From positions 62,001 to 126,000 of the forward strand of contig JASPKZ010007528.1 of assembly GCA_030220185.1 (NCBI GenBank): a DNA stretch of 64,000 nt, written 5' to 3'. The DNA comes from Diploptera punctata. Taxonomy: Eukaryota; Arthropoda; Insecta; Blattodea; Blaberidae. The notes below the pieces were generated by a model. It ran no database searches and was not told the origin of the DNA. It saw only the letters and a list, made by a program, of their open reading frames with translations. Position 1 is the first letter of the stretch, and the number at the start of each line of letters is the position of its first letter. Positions 50,563 to 60,912 of the stretch are shown here, piece by piece. A program made the translations under genes and the position numbers.

Positions 50563-50743
50563 GGATTTTAATTTTGTTGAGTTGTTTCTTGACTCACCTC
50601 ATACTTCTTAACTCCCAAGCAGTCCAGATTTCGTCACAGTGACAAAATCTAGATATGCGAGGGAGTTAAGAAGTATGAGGTGAGTCAAGAAACAACTCAA
50701 CAAAATTAAAATAAATCTCATAGTGTTATTTCCTACCTACATA
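50563..50743. mobile_element. Penelope-like inverted dimer, 11-bp TSD (PLE-T)
   Basis: Perfect duplication ACTTTATTTTA at 50552-50562 and 50744-50754. The arms share TTGAGTTGTTTCTTGACTCA and complement. The right end AATCTCATAGTGTTATTTCC is the family terminus. Confidence 0.85.
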
Positions 50744-50754
50744 ACTTTATTTTA

Positions 50755-51215
50755 TTAATCTTTTGCAGATCCCGGTTTGTACCTCCTCCTCATTCTGTAA
50801 ACAGTTATAATTGTACACTACAATTCATTTATATCCTATGTAATAAATAAATTAATACAATATGTTAATTATAATTAATCTCCAGTTTACAATTCTACCA
50901 CCAGGTTGTGCTAACATACTGCACATATCGCATTAGCAATAATAGATGTTTATTTTCTTGCGATTATGTTTAATTAGAATTTTGCAAGGCAAATGCATTA
51001 TTTAGATGCACTGAGAGTTCAACGGGCAGATGGAATTCGTTAGTCCTGCAAGACAACCCATCTAGGAGAGACAACTCCAAAATAAAACGGGGCAGGCTGA
51101 GCTCTGGAGCTGGTTGAAGGCAATCGACCAAGAGGGAGGAAACCCCGAATAATAAACCCGCCATGAAAACGTGCTAGCAACCCACTTCAAGGTGTATCTT
51201 ATACATTGCTCACAG
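50755..51215. other. No gene identified
   Basis: No coding or element evidence that I can defend. Confidence 0.35.
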
Positions 51216-51239
51216 TCCCAAGGATCAAGCCTCGGATCA

Positions 51240-51482
51240 AAGACGGAAAATTTATTATAGATAGACGAAAATATTGGAAGGGTCATATAGAAAGAATGGA
51301 AGAAAACCGGCTTGCAAAAAAGAGCTAAAGAAGATAGACCAATGGACGGGAGAAGACCAGCCAAGAGATGGATAGACAGTGAATGCACATCGAATACGTC
51401 TTCCTCTGAGGAGTGATTCTGGAAATAAACAGGATGAAAATCCTACAAGTTAAGTTTAGAAGAAGAAGAAGAAGAAGATTGA
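51240..51482 (+). pseudogene. LINE 3' tail with GAA repeat
   Basis: RKFIIDRRKYWKGHIERMEE-type text, decayed, then GAAGAAGAAGAAGAAG at the end. An RT C-terminal remnant. Confidence 0.6.
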
Positions 51483-51904
51483 GAGTTAATGTGCCGCTAG
51501 TGGAATCATCATCAATTCTACTTTACATTTGCTTGTGCTGCCCTCTGTTGAATCTTGCAGGAAGCATAATAATATCAAATCAAATTATTTCAGTGCGTGT
51601 TTTATCAATTGTTAATGAAAACTGTGAACAGCAACTCAAATACAGGACTCAGGATCACGTAAAAAATATTGTTTTAATGATAGCATAATTTGTAACTTGT
51701 GTGCAAATACAAATATCAAAACAAAGAGTGGGAACATAAAATCAGAACATGAAATCTTAATAAATCAAGGTGCCATCTTTCACCCACCCTCTTGAATTTA
51801 TATATTGACGAAGTTGCCAGAAAATGGCAATTGACTTTACATTCTAATAATAAAATCCGTGTTGACACACTCATAAATACAGAAACAACTGGAAATCTCA
51901 CGTA

Positions 51905-52050
51905 AAAAGAATGAGCAGAATAAGAATACCACATCAAATCTTAAATTACCAGCCACCAGGCAAGAGATCATTGGGCAGACCCTTCAATAGTTGGATTGAG
52001 ACCGTAACAGCCCGCTAGGTCTATCACATGAAAGGAAGAAGAAGAATAAA
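51905..52050 (+). pseudogene. LINE 3' tail
   Basis: Near-copy of 25115-25262: [20 protein letters not shown] then GRPFNSWIETVTAR, followed by GAAGAAGAA. Confidence 0.75.
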
Positions 52051-52189
52051 TATATTAACAACCAATTAGCATTAATCGTGAAGGCAGTATTCAAACCAAA
52101 GGTAAAGTAAAAATATAATTTTAGATTTCATTTAGATGGAATAATAAAATCCGTGTTTACACACTCATGATCTGGCTATAATGGCTTCT

Positions 52190-53160
52190 TCAGAGAACGA
52201 CTTACAAAGAGCTATTTTTAAATTAGATAATATTGCACAAGATTACAACCTAGAAATTTCTTCAACAAAAAACTACAGTAAGTAAGCCCAGAGTGGGAAA
52301 GATATGGAAAAAACAAAATAGTACTAAATGGCAAAACACTAGAACAAGTAAAAGATCTCAATTATCTAGGCATATCTTTACGCTGTAATAGAGAAAGAGA
52401 CATAAATAATAAATTACAAATATTTCAATATTTACGTGGCACCCTTAAAAGAATGCTGGGAAAGAAACTAAGAAAAGAAACATATTTAAAATTTTATAAA
52501 GTACTGGCTGTACCTGCAATATTGTATATAGTAATTCTGCCCAAAGGCAGGTCCTTCACTGCTATGCTTGCAGCTTTACTAGGTAATTGTAGGTGTGGTA
52601 GCTTCCCGTTGCTTTTCACACCAGTGAAGGATGATGATGATAATGATGGCCATATGATTTTGGGGACCATTTGGGCCTTAGACTTTTCTTGACATTTGTC
52701 TTACAGGCGAGGAAAAACCCCGATAAAAACTACCCCAACCGGGAATCGAACCCTGGTCCGCTGTGTGACAAGGCAGCATGCTACCTCGAGACCACAGCGG
52801 TGGACACTCAGAAATATGGACTCTGAATAAACAGTCAGTTAAAAAAACAGAAGCAGCAGAAATGAAATATTTACATTTGTATCAGGATATACTTTAATGG
52901 ATAAAAACAAAGTGAAGATATCCGTAAAGAACTACAAATATTCAGTTTGACAGATAAAATAGAAGAGTACAGGAGCAAATGGTATGAACATGTCTGCAGA
53001 TGGATACCAACAGATTGTCTTGGAAAAGTCTGAACTATTGGCCGAGAAGAGGAAAAAGAGATCGGGGACGTCCACGAAAGAGATGGACACAGCAGCTATG
53101 ATACCTGGACCCGGAATGAATCCAATCTTAATCCTTGTAAGAAGTAGAAGAAGATAATTT
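52190..53160 (+). pseudogene. LINE RT fragment split by SINE1
   Basis: Before the SINE: ISSTKN, LNYLGISLRCNRERDINNKL, KFYKVLAVPAILY. After it: SEIWTLNKQSVKKTEAAEMK, then a decayed tail (GRPRKRWTQQL-like) ending GAAGAAGATAA. The RT thumb and C-terminus. Confidence 0.75.
52517..52805 (-). mobile_element. SINE1
   Basis: Standard landmarks in reverse: CTCGAGGTAGCATGCTGCC, GGTTCGATTCCC, GTCTTACAGGCGAGGAAAA. A (GAT)n expansion occurs in the body. Confidence 0.85.
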
Positions 53161-53244
53161 GTAACAAACTGAACAATTTAAATGGATATAAATCATACGT
53201 ACAGATGTCAGTACATCACCTCAAGGAAATATCTAGTAGGAAAC

Positions 53245-53466
53245 TAAGATTTATTCAGTTAAATTTTGCTCAGAGGTATTTTTATTCAAACTTGAGGTTC
53301 TTTTTCGAGCCTTTAGACTTGGGACCCACAGCTTAAAGTCCCTGCCAGAGGACTTGTCCCCTAGATTTTTCCACCTTAAAAATCTATTGACCTCAACTGG
53401 GTTTGAACCCATAATCCACAGGTCTGGAAGTAAGAAATATACTCACTAGACCACTACAGCTGATAA
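53245..53466 (-). mobile_element. SINE4, 3' part missing
   Basis: Head at the right: TAGTGGTCTAGTGAGTATAT and GGTTCAAACCC in - orientation; the body continues to AAATACCTCTGAGC. Confidence 0.75.
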
Positions 53467-53477
53467 AAAATATTATT

Positions 53478-53700
53478 CGTTTGTAATGATGATCTTGTAG
53501 AAGATTTCCGGGCTGTTGGTCGTCGCAGATAAATGTATAAATAGGGCAGGTAGTCGACAAATTTGACAGTCTCAAGACAACCCTTGAGGATTCCAGACGC
53601 AGTCTCTGACGAAACGTCGGGGGAACTACAAGCCTCAAGACCACGGCCAACAGCCCGGAAATCTTCTACAAGATCATCATAATAACTCCGGCCATGAAAG
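53478..53700. mobile_element. Third Penelope-like family, inverted dimer (PLE-Y)
   Basis: GATCTTGTAGAAGATTTCCG (53488-53507) is complementary to the right arm ending AATCTTCTACAAGATCATCA. The right copy has TTGAGGATTCCAGACGCAG, CTGACGAAACGTCGGGGG and CCAACAGCCCGGAAATC. The ACGAAACGTC phrase is hammerhead-like. I infer PLE from architecture only. Confidence 0.55.
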
Positions 53701-53876
53701 CTTAAGTCAATATATTATTTGTTTGGTTAAATTTCTTCACAAGCTGCAAAATATAATTTTAAAGCAGATTCTTTTATTTGACAATTGAATAGAGTCAGTT
53801 GCTACTAGCGACACATCAAGACCATTAACATCCACCACGTCTTAGATACTACAACTAGTAGCACATACTCATCCTG

Positions 53877-53908
53877 CTGATGATGCAAGTTAACTTCTGA
53901 AAGGCCTC
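53877..53908 (+). ncRNA. Stand-alone hammerhead ribozyme core
   Basis: CTGATGA, stem II AAG/CTT around TTAA, GAAA, stem III GGCC, TC; TG before and CA after begin stem I. No inverted partner or TATGAGGT motif nearby. Confidence 0.65.
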
Positions 53909-54600
53909 CAAATAATATTTTAAATACATTATTTTAAGAAAGTTTAGGACGACGCCACCTGCCAACAGGTACAATTTTAATTTTTATCTTATAATGAATT
54001 ACAAACTGAAGATCATTATGTGTTTCTTAGAAAGATTGGTAAACCATCAGTTATATTTCACACTCGTACTGTTTAGGCGTCGTCTGAGATTCTTTCTGTT
54101 ATATTCCATTAATTCTCTTACATATACTTCAAGAGAATAACAAAAAATACATTCTATAATATAAGTGAAACATTACTTTTTTATATGAATTAGCTTTTAA
54201 GGTTCATTATTGTAACATACTTTGTCTTATAAAGAATTTCAATTTCTTCACATCAGGGTCATTCCATTATAACCTACATTTGTACCTATGGTTTACAAAG
54301 GCAGCATTTGTAACTATTTTGAAATCATTTTTCTAAAATATATGAGCACACAGATATTAAAATCTGTGTTTTCTGATATACATTATGCATTTACAATGTA
54401 AGATTATAAAAAGAAAATAAACCTGGAACTGTTAAAACTTTTTAAAATACTGCAGATCTTTCAGAACCAGTTTCATTGGCTTCAGTACCCAAACAATCTT
54501 CTGCTGAAAATGGAACTGGTTCAGTATTTTAAAAACTTAACAAATTAAGAAGAATGAATCTAATACTTTTATACTTCAATGGAATTTTATTCTTATTACT
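53909..54600. other. No gene; 110-bp hairpin near 54430-54545
   Basis: TTTTTAAAATACTG with AGAACCAGTTTC and, in reverse, GGAACTGGTTCAGTATTTT form an interrupted hairpin at 54436-54538 resembling the small PLE dimers; the GAAACTGGTTC phrase could be a hammerhead remnant. Otherwise nothing identified. Confidence 0.35.
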
Positions 54601-54619
54601 GATTTGTCTCTTTTGTTGA

Positions 54620-55110
54620 AAATTTGGATTTACCAGAGAAAATTGTGAAATTCAACAAATCAATGGGAATCATTAATAGAGTTTTAAAACCTTCATTAGT
54701 GCAAAAATCAACTCGTACTCGTCTTTATCAAATAATGGCTGGACCAGTCCTATGTTATGGCAGTGAAGCGTGGACTATAAGGACGAGAGATGAAAGCAGA
54801 CTAACAGCTTGTGAGATGAAATTTATGCGCCGAACAGCTGACTATGCCAAATGGGATCGAAAGAAAAATGTAGAAATCCTTCAAGAACTTAATGTGTCAC
54901 CAATACTGGACTACATCTCCAGATATCAGCTAAACTGGAAGGAACATGTCTCAAGAATGGCTAGATCCAGGATCCCCAAGGCAATAATGAACTACTGTCC
55001 AAATGGGAAACGGTCACTTGGTCGACCTATGAAAAGATGGCACGAAAACCACTTTCTCAGGCTGTAACAGTTCTTCTAGGACTAATACCTCGCAGGATGA
55101 TGATGATGAT
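54620..55110 (+). pseudogene. LINE RT C-terminus, 147 codons open
   Basis: MAGPVLCYGSEAWTIRTRDE, ACEMKFMRRTADYAKWDRKK, ILDYISRYQLNWKEHVSRMA and GKRSLGRPMKRWHENHFLRL*, followed by a GATGATGATGAT 3' end. A 95% similar copy is at 62255-62635. Confidence 0.85.
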
Positions 55111-55164
55111 GATTACTGATTTGTGATTCACACCAGGTCGTTTCCAAGTACATTTATGTATATC

Positions 55165-55455
55165 CTTATGATCGAAAACATAATGGAAACAGAAGAAAGG
55201 ATAATTGAAAGAATTGAGGAGAAGGAATTAAAATGGTTAGGACATATTTTAAGAATGGAAGATGAGTAATGGCCGAAACTACTATATCAATGGCAACCGA
55301 CCAGAAAGAAGAAAAACAGGGAGACCAAAGTTAACATGGAAGGAAAGCATGAGCATAGCAAGAGGGCTAAACATTGAAGATGTCCAAGATCGTAGGCTTT
55401 GAAAGTTTGGCACGGGAAGATGGCAGCAGCTGTAAAAACCCGAAGATAGGTAGAT
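55165..55455 (+). pseudogene. LINE 3' end, decayed
   Basis: METEERIIERIEEKELKWLG, HILRMEDE, RRKTGRPKLTWKESMSIARG, ending GTAGATAGATT. Stops interrupt it. Confidence 0.65.
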
Positions 55456-56017
55456 AGATTATTCTTATTTTACATTTATTATGAAATTTTAGACGTATAT
55501 AATATAAAGCAGAGAATATTAAAAATTTTAGATTCCAGGAAATGGATATTCACTTATCTGACAAAATAAAATGCTTGTTTCTTCATGATCATCATTCTAG
55601 TAATTAAATGCTGGTTATCTTTGCCTATGAAGACATAATCATCTCTTGCATAAAGATTTTTCTTTTTAAATTTCAAAACTCCAAATTGTGCATATAAAAA
55701 CATATGAAGTGCAGGCAACAAATGAGTTTTGTTACAATAGAATGATCCATTCTTAATAAGTTGAGATTTAGTTGTGATTGATATTTTTTTATATATTAAT
55801 ATTCACAAAATAATAAAATAATCATTTTTGTATAAAAGTGTGATAGTACAGAGCAATTACACACTTCACTGCTCGTAACCGTATATAATTTTATAACGTA
55901 ACCTAATGGAAGGTAACATAAGGCAATAGTGATATCGCATCGTGGGAAGAAGAGGGCCGCAAGAGTAAAAATGTCATAAAATGAGTTAAGACTACTATCT
56001 GTTAGAAAAAAACTGTA
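55456..56017. other. No gene identified
   Basis: AT-rich; no coding, repeat-family or hairpin evidence. Confidence 0.35.
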
Positions 56018-56029
56018 ACAAATTTATTT

Positions 56030-56456
56030 TTATATAATAAATTTGGGAATTTTTAACATTGTGAGGTTTAATTCATAACAATTAAATAAATCGTGAATTC
56101 TTCTTACCTCATACTTCTATGCTTTTTTAAACACAGCACTGCAGTATCAGCGACCATCGTCACCACCTCAGCTGTTTTCACGACTGTCAATTTTTTCTTT
56201 TGCCGGTAATTATCCAAACTGCCATCTGGTGTTCTTTTGAAGGAATTATTTTCAAAAGAACACCAGATGGCAGTTTAGAAAATAATTCCTTCAAAAGAAC
56301 ACCAGATGGCAGTTTGGATAATTACTGGCAAAAGAAAAAATTGACAGTGGTGAAAACAGCTGAGGATGGTGACGATGGTCGCTGATACTGCAGTGTTGTG
56401 TTTTAAAAAAACATAGAAGTATGAGGTAAGAAGAAATCACGATTTATTTAATTCTT
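56030..56456. mobile_element. Penelope-like inverted dimer, 12-bp TSD (PLE-U)
   Basis: Perfect duplication ACAAATTTATTT at 56018-56029 and 56457-56468. The left terminus AACATTGTGAGG and outer GAGGTAAGAA are family variants. CACCAGATGGCAGTTT occurs twice in the right arm. The hammerhead at 56361-56393 has CTGAGGA but GATA instead of GAAA and G at the cleavage base, so it is dead. Confidence 0.85.
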
Positions 56457-56777
56457 ACAAATTTATTTCTTTATGGCCACAAGTCATTTGCAAGAAAATG
56501 GAGTCAAATTGTGTCCATATCAAAAGTTGAATTTACTGCACCTTTTTTAAAACTTTAATTATGAATAACTTGAAACTCAACTTTTTACACTTGTGTCCGT
56601 CTTATTCTCAAGGTATGATATTAATCTGAATGTTGCTGTAAATTAGTTAAAATTCTTAGATTAGCCGTGTTCTGTTACAAAACAAAATTATATGTTAGGA
56701 GCGCTAAAATGTAGAATTACCATTGTGGAATTCAAAACATGCGTTAATATTAAGTATCAAGAAATTGTAATGAGATT

Positions 56778-57050
56778 CTATGCCAGGAGCTCACCTATAT
56801 AAGTCACTGTTCAAACAGAACAGCGAACTTGTTCTTATGCTGCACCAGATTACCCAATGAACTGTACACTAATTTGAAACCAGTAATAGAGAAAAATGGG
56901 CAGTTGTTATGAAGGAGGCCAAGGTTCTTAGAGGACCGTAGAGCCAAAGGAAGAAGAAGAACAAGTACACTAATTTGGCGTTTCTCACCGTAACTTGCCA
57001 ATTTTTTCACCTAATTAAATAAAATGACTATAGGTGGGCTCCTGGCATAG
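56778..57050. mobile_element. MITE with 22-bp inverted ends and ATT duplication
   Basis: CTATGCCAGGAGCTCACCTAT at the left matches the complement of the right end at 21 of 22 positions; ATT flanks both sides. A LINE tail (56877-56964) is nested in it. The 3-bp TSD suggests PIF/Harbinger, but this is an inference. Confidence 0.75.
56877..56964 (+). pseudogene. 88-bp LINE tail with 13-bp TSD
   Basis: Perfect duplication GTACACTAATTTG at 56864-56876 and 56965-56977; the insert is only an RT C-terminal scrap (VMKEAKVLRGP) and GAAGAAGAAGAA. Confidence 0.8.
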
Positions 57051-57599
57051 ATTAGCCAATTCTTGTATTAACCCATCTCTATCAATAAATATTATGAATT
57101 TTTATTTTTCAGATTAAAAAACTCAAGAAATAATTGCTGGAACAGTGATGTAAGAAAATATTCAACATTTCTTTTAACTGAAATTAATATTTTCTCATAT
57201 TTATAGAAATATTGATACAGACTAACTGGTAGATTAACAAGACTCAAATCAGGATGAAAATTGACGGGGGGTGTGGGGTGTGAATGCCATTATCCTCCCT
57301 TGAATTTCCTGTCAGAAAGCTATTACATTATTTTTGTCAGAGACAGCAATTAACCTCTTTTTTTGGTTCTATTCATGGTTTTCATTATTATGTGTGTTGA
57401 CAATGGAGTGTGTGTGCAGAATAACTAGATATCTACATTCATTGTTACACAATTGAGGTTATGTATTAAAATGTTATAAATAATAATATAGCACCTTTAA
57501 AATAATATTGGGAAGTAAACATTATAAGGATATATTATTAATAGTGAGTGGAGAACATATTTTTAACGACTCACCTCATATAATTTCAAATTTCTTTCA

Positions 57600-57636
57600 T
57601 ACCGGTGGTTTCAGACAATATTATGTCCCTCTTCAG
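57600..57636 (-). ncRNA. Hammerhead ribozyme core, PLE-V left arm, intact
   Basis: CTGAAGA, stem II GGACA/TGTCT, GAAA, stem III CC/GG with three-base loop, TA. Confidence 0.7.
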
Positions 57637-58011
57637 TCATGGCTTCCACTGATGAAATTCTGTAATTGTTGATTTCTCTAATGACATCACCCCTTGTGCT
57701 GCCATCTTTCATTGACATTATAAACTTTGTAATTAAATTTTTATCCACTGGAATATCAAAATTCATAGATCGATATTTATTCTTCTGAATGAATATCATT
57801 TCCCAAATTGTCAATTCCAACGGTTTATCCAATTGGGAAATGATATTCATTCAGAAGAATAAATATTGATCTATGAACTTCGATATTCCGGTGGATAAAA
57901 ATTTAATTACAAATTTATAATCCCAACGAAAGATGGCAGCACAAGAGGTGATGTCTTTAGAGAAATCAACAATCACAGAATTTCATCAGTGGAAGCCATG
58001 ACTGAAGAGGG

Positions 58012-58038
58012 ACATGATATTGTCTGAAACCGTCGGTA
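58012..58038 (+). ncRNA. Hammerhead ribozyme core, PLE-V right arm, intact boxes
   Basis: CTGAAGA, stem II GGACA/TGTCT, GAAA, CCGTCGG, TA. Stem III as in the left arm. Confidence 0.68.
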
Positions 58039-58115
58039 TCAAAGAAATTTGAAATCATATGAGGTGAGTCGATAAAAATATGTTCTCCACTCACTATTAA
58101 TAATATGGTACCTTT

Positions 58116-58661
58116 TTTTAATCCATCTTCCCCAATTATAATTGAGTTTTATTCAATAAATGTTATCTTCTGATAAGTTTTTTAAAATTCATTGGAGAAA
58201 ATGTTCAATTAACACCCTGACTTAAGTTTATCGACTTCATGAACCAAAACTTGTATAACTTATAGAAAAGTCACAATAATTAGAAGCTACTACAAATAAA
58301 CTTATAGAAAACACATCAATTTAACTACAGAAAGCCTAATAAATACAGCCAAAGATATTAAATGCAATGTAGTAATTTATTATAGTTTATTCTTTTAACT
58401 ATATTTAAAAGTATTACTTAATGTATTTTTATCTGTCTTTTAGAAAATTCCATTGTTGAAGTCTGACAGATTTATAAATTCCATTGTTTAGAGTCTTATT
58501 GCTATCTTCATGTCTGGATTTTGATGCCATATCCACTGAAAAGTCAATTGATTGACTATGAAATTCTGGCCTCCAAATTAATTTTAAATTATATATAAAC
58601 TAAAATCATAATTACTCTTTTTTTAAAAAAAAAGAGGTGTAAAACCTCATAATTTTAGCAT

Positions 58662-58699
<38 letters not shown>

Positions 58700-59313
58700 T
58701 TCCAAAAATACTTCAATATCTCATTTCTGCTCATAATCAATAAGCAATATAAGATTTTAAAATAATTCTGTGTTTGGTGTATAAAGGGTGTTAAATCCAA
58801 AATGAAATAAAATATGTTGTCATGCGAAGAATATCTGAAAAATGAAATCCCATTTTTCATAAAAGTACAGTTCGTGACTTAATAATAAATTTTACACACG
58901 AACACAGAATCATTCTAATGCAATGAAAATGAAGAGGTTTCTTTTTGTAAATCAGAATTATAAACATCCTTTATCTGCTATATTTGCTCTTTATTATGAC
59001 ATCAGTTGCATAACATTGCCATTCCGGCAGAAACATAAGTGATGTATGAATTGGAAACCAGTATCCACACATCTTACCAACAATTTAAGACTTGCTCAGC
59101 ACATTTTTGAATATTTTATGTTTTGCATACACTTATGTTCTTTGTAATAGTCTTTTATCGCTGAAAGTGTATCAATTAACAGCGTATCCAAGAACTCGAC
59201 AGAATAGTATTGTAAAAATGTAAGCATTTACTAGACAAATTAAATCTATTATATCCATTTCCACAAAATTTACAACAGAGAAAAAAAATTACAGAAAGAA
59301 TATGTGAATTAGT
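58116..59313. other. No gene; ATT microsatellite at 58668-58697
   Basis: AT-rich non-coding DNA. No family seen elsewhere in the window. Confidence 0.4.
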
Positions 59314-59326
59314 AGAACAAAATTTA

Positions 59327-59526
59327 TTTTAAAATTAATGTTGGGAGGTAAACATTATGAGGTAATGATCATATAAATTCATCGGAGAAAATATTTATTT
59401 TGAAAAACTAACCTCATAAATTTCGTGTTTTTCATGAGACTGCAGTTTCAGATGACATCTCATCCATCATCAAACACAAAGTTTATAAGGTGAGTTTTTA
59501 AAAAAAATGTCTCCGATGAATTTAAA
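59327..59526. mobile_element. Short Penelope-like inverted dimer, 13-bp TSD (PLE-W)
   Basis: Perfect duplication AGAACAAAATTTA at 59314-59326 and 59527-59539. The left copy keeps the terminus GGGAGGTAAACATTATGAGG and a hammerhead at 59437-59471 (TTGATGA, stem II GATG/CATC, GAAA, CTGCAG, TC); the right copy is the last ~60 bp. Confidence 0.85.
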
Positions 59527-59539
59527 AGAACAAAATTTA

Positions 59540-60280
59540 ATTTCTGCTGCTATATGGTTGACCCATTGTAAAAAGGAGTTGCATGTTTTGTGCAGATTGT
59601 CCACCATTTTGTTTTACATCGGTTACAATTTAATGCAGTTGCATGGTTTTTCAAGATTCACAGATTTACAATATTTTCATTGTTGAGTGATGATAAATCA
59701 AACAGAAAATATTAAAAAATGGTCTGAGCGAGTTGTAAAAACACACAGCTTATTACTTTGGTCAAAATTGTTAATAATAAATAACAGAATCATAAACAAA
59801 ACAATACAAGATGTTTATCTCAAATAGTTGCTTAGAAAATTAAGAATTTAGTCTAATTTCATAATTCTGTTATACAAAACATTGTTCATGAAACTCATTT
59901 ACAATATCATACAATTGTTATAATTGTAAATGTATTTCATAATGTACCACTATTGTAAACATTTATTTGGTTTTTCTATGCCAGTGATTAGTCCAAGAAT
60001 CTGCAATGGAACAAATGGTTACTAACTATATTGAATACTTATCAGATAACATTTGCGATAGTGACATGGTTGTCAATATGTTCATTCACATTTCTATTAT
60101 AACCAATTGCCAACATGATTATTCAGGTTAAGTTAGGTTAGGTACTAGTAAATCTTGATTTTTTGCTATCATATTTTTCATAAGTTGGCTATTCTGTTTT
60201 AGCAATGATAATAGATCTGTTCCAATGACAATGCCAACTTCTTATTCAATTTTATAGATATTTTCTGGATTTCTTTTTAA
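59540..60280. other. No gene identified
   Basis: Non-coding, AT-rich; GTTAAGTTAGGTTAGGTACT at 60127 is a common insect low-complexity phrase. Confidence 0.35.
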
Positions 60281-60381
60281 AAATAAATGCCTGAACTAAG
60301 ATTTGAATCCAGGACCTCTGATATGTTAGTGTGCTACCAGTTATGCTATCCATGCATCCTAGCACAAACATTTATTTTACC

Positions 60382-60416
<35 letters not shown>

Positions 60417-60660
60417 TTTATCATGATAGGTAGCGGGAACTCGGTCTCACTGCCCTCTTGTGGCTACTATAGTAGTGTTTAACTTACTTGTAATAGTAGC
60501 CACGAGAGGGCAGTGACACCGAGTTCCCGCTACCTATCATGATAGAGAAAAAATAAATGTTTGTGCTAGGATGCCTGGATAGCATAACTGGTAGCGCACT
60601 AACGTATGAAGTCAGAGGTCCTGGGATCAAATCCGGTTAGGCATTTATTTTTCTTTTCTC
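60281..60660. mobile_element. Palindromic pair of tRNA-core elements (beta)
   Basis: A - strand tRNA-like core (60284-60372) and a + strand core (60565-60640) flank a central palindrome with arms 60419-60470 and 60492-60546 (GATAGGTAGCGGGAACTCGG and complement). Each core is preceded by AAATAAATGTTTGTGCTAGG and followed by GGCATTTATTTTT. A (TA)n run lies in the left half. Confidence 0.75.
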
Positions 60661-60762
60661 ATGTCATATTAGGTCTTCATTGCTAAATGTCAAAATTTAT
60701 AACATCGAAAAAAAAAAATATATTTTTCCTCCTACATCTGGTAATAATAGAGAATATGTATA

Positions 60763-60879
60763 AGAAAAATAAATGTTTGTTCTGGATTCGCCTGGTAGCG
60801 TAAGTGGTAGCGCACTGAGATATCAACTCAGAGGTCCGGGTTCAAATCCCGTCCAGGCATTTATTTTTCTTATCTTGTC

Positions 60880-60912
<33 letters not shown>
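60763..60912 (+). mobile_element. tRNA-core element beta with intact cloverleaf
   Basis: Ends AAGAAAAATAAATGTTTG and GGCATTTATTTTTCTT are inverted repeats. A (TA)n(CA)n run follows at 60880-60912, also present after the fragment at 6733. Confidence 0.75.
60790..60859 (+). tRNA. tRNA-like sequence inside beta element (probably not a functional tRNA)
   Basis: Acceptor GCCTGG/CCAGGC, D region TAGCGTAAGTGGTAGCGC (box A), anticodon arm CTGAG-ATATCAA-CTCAG, T arm CGGG-TTCAAAT-CCCG (box B), discriminator A. The nominal anticodon is ATC. Because near-identical units are embedded in a repeat family, I treat it as tRNA-derived. Another good one is at 62719-62787. Confidence 0.55.

Larger units (their letters stand above)
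57499..58098. mobile_element. Penelope-like inverted dimer, 17-bp TSD (PLE-V)
   Basis: AATAATATAGCACCTTT (57482-57498) and AATAATATGGTACCTTT (58099-58115) match at 15 of 17. The left (-) copy encodes DKPLELTIWEMIFIQKNKYR and MNFDIPVDKNLITKFIM; the right arm mirrors it. Ends ACTCACCTCATATAATTTC and complement. Hammerheads in both arms. Confidence 0.88.
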
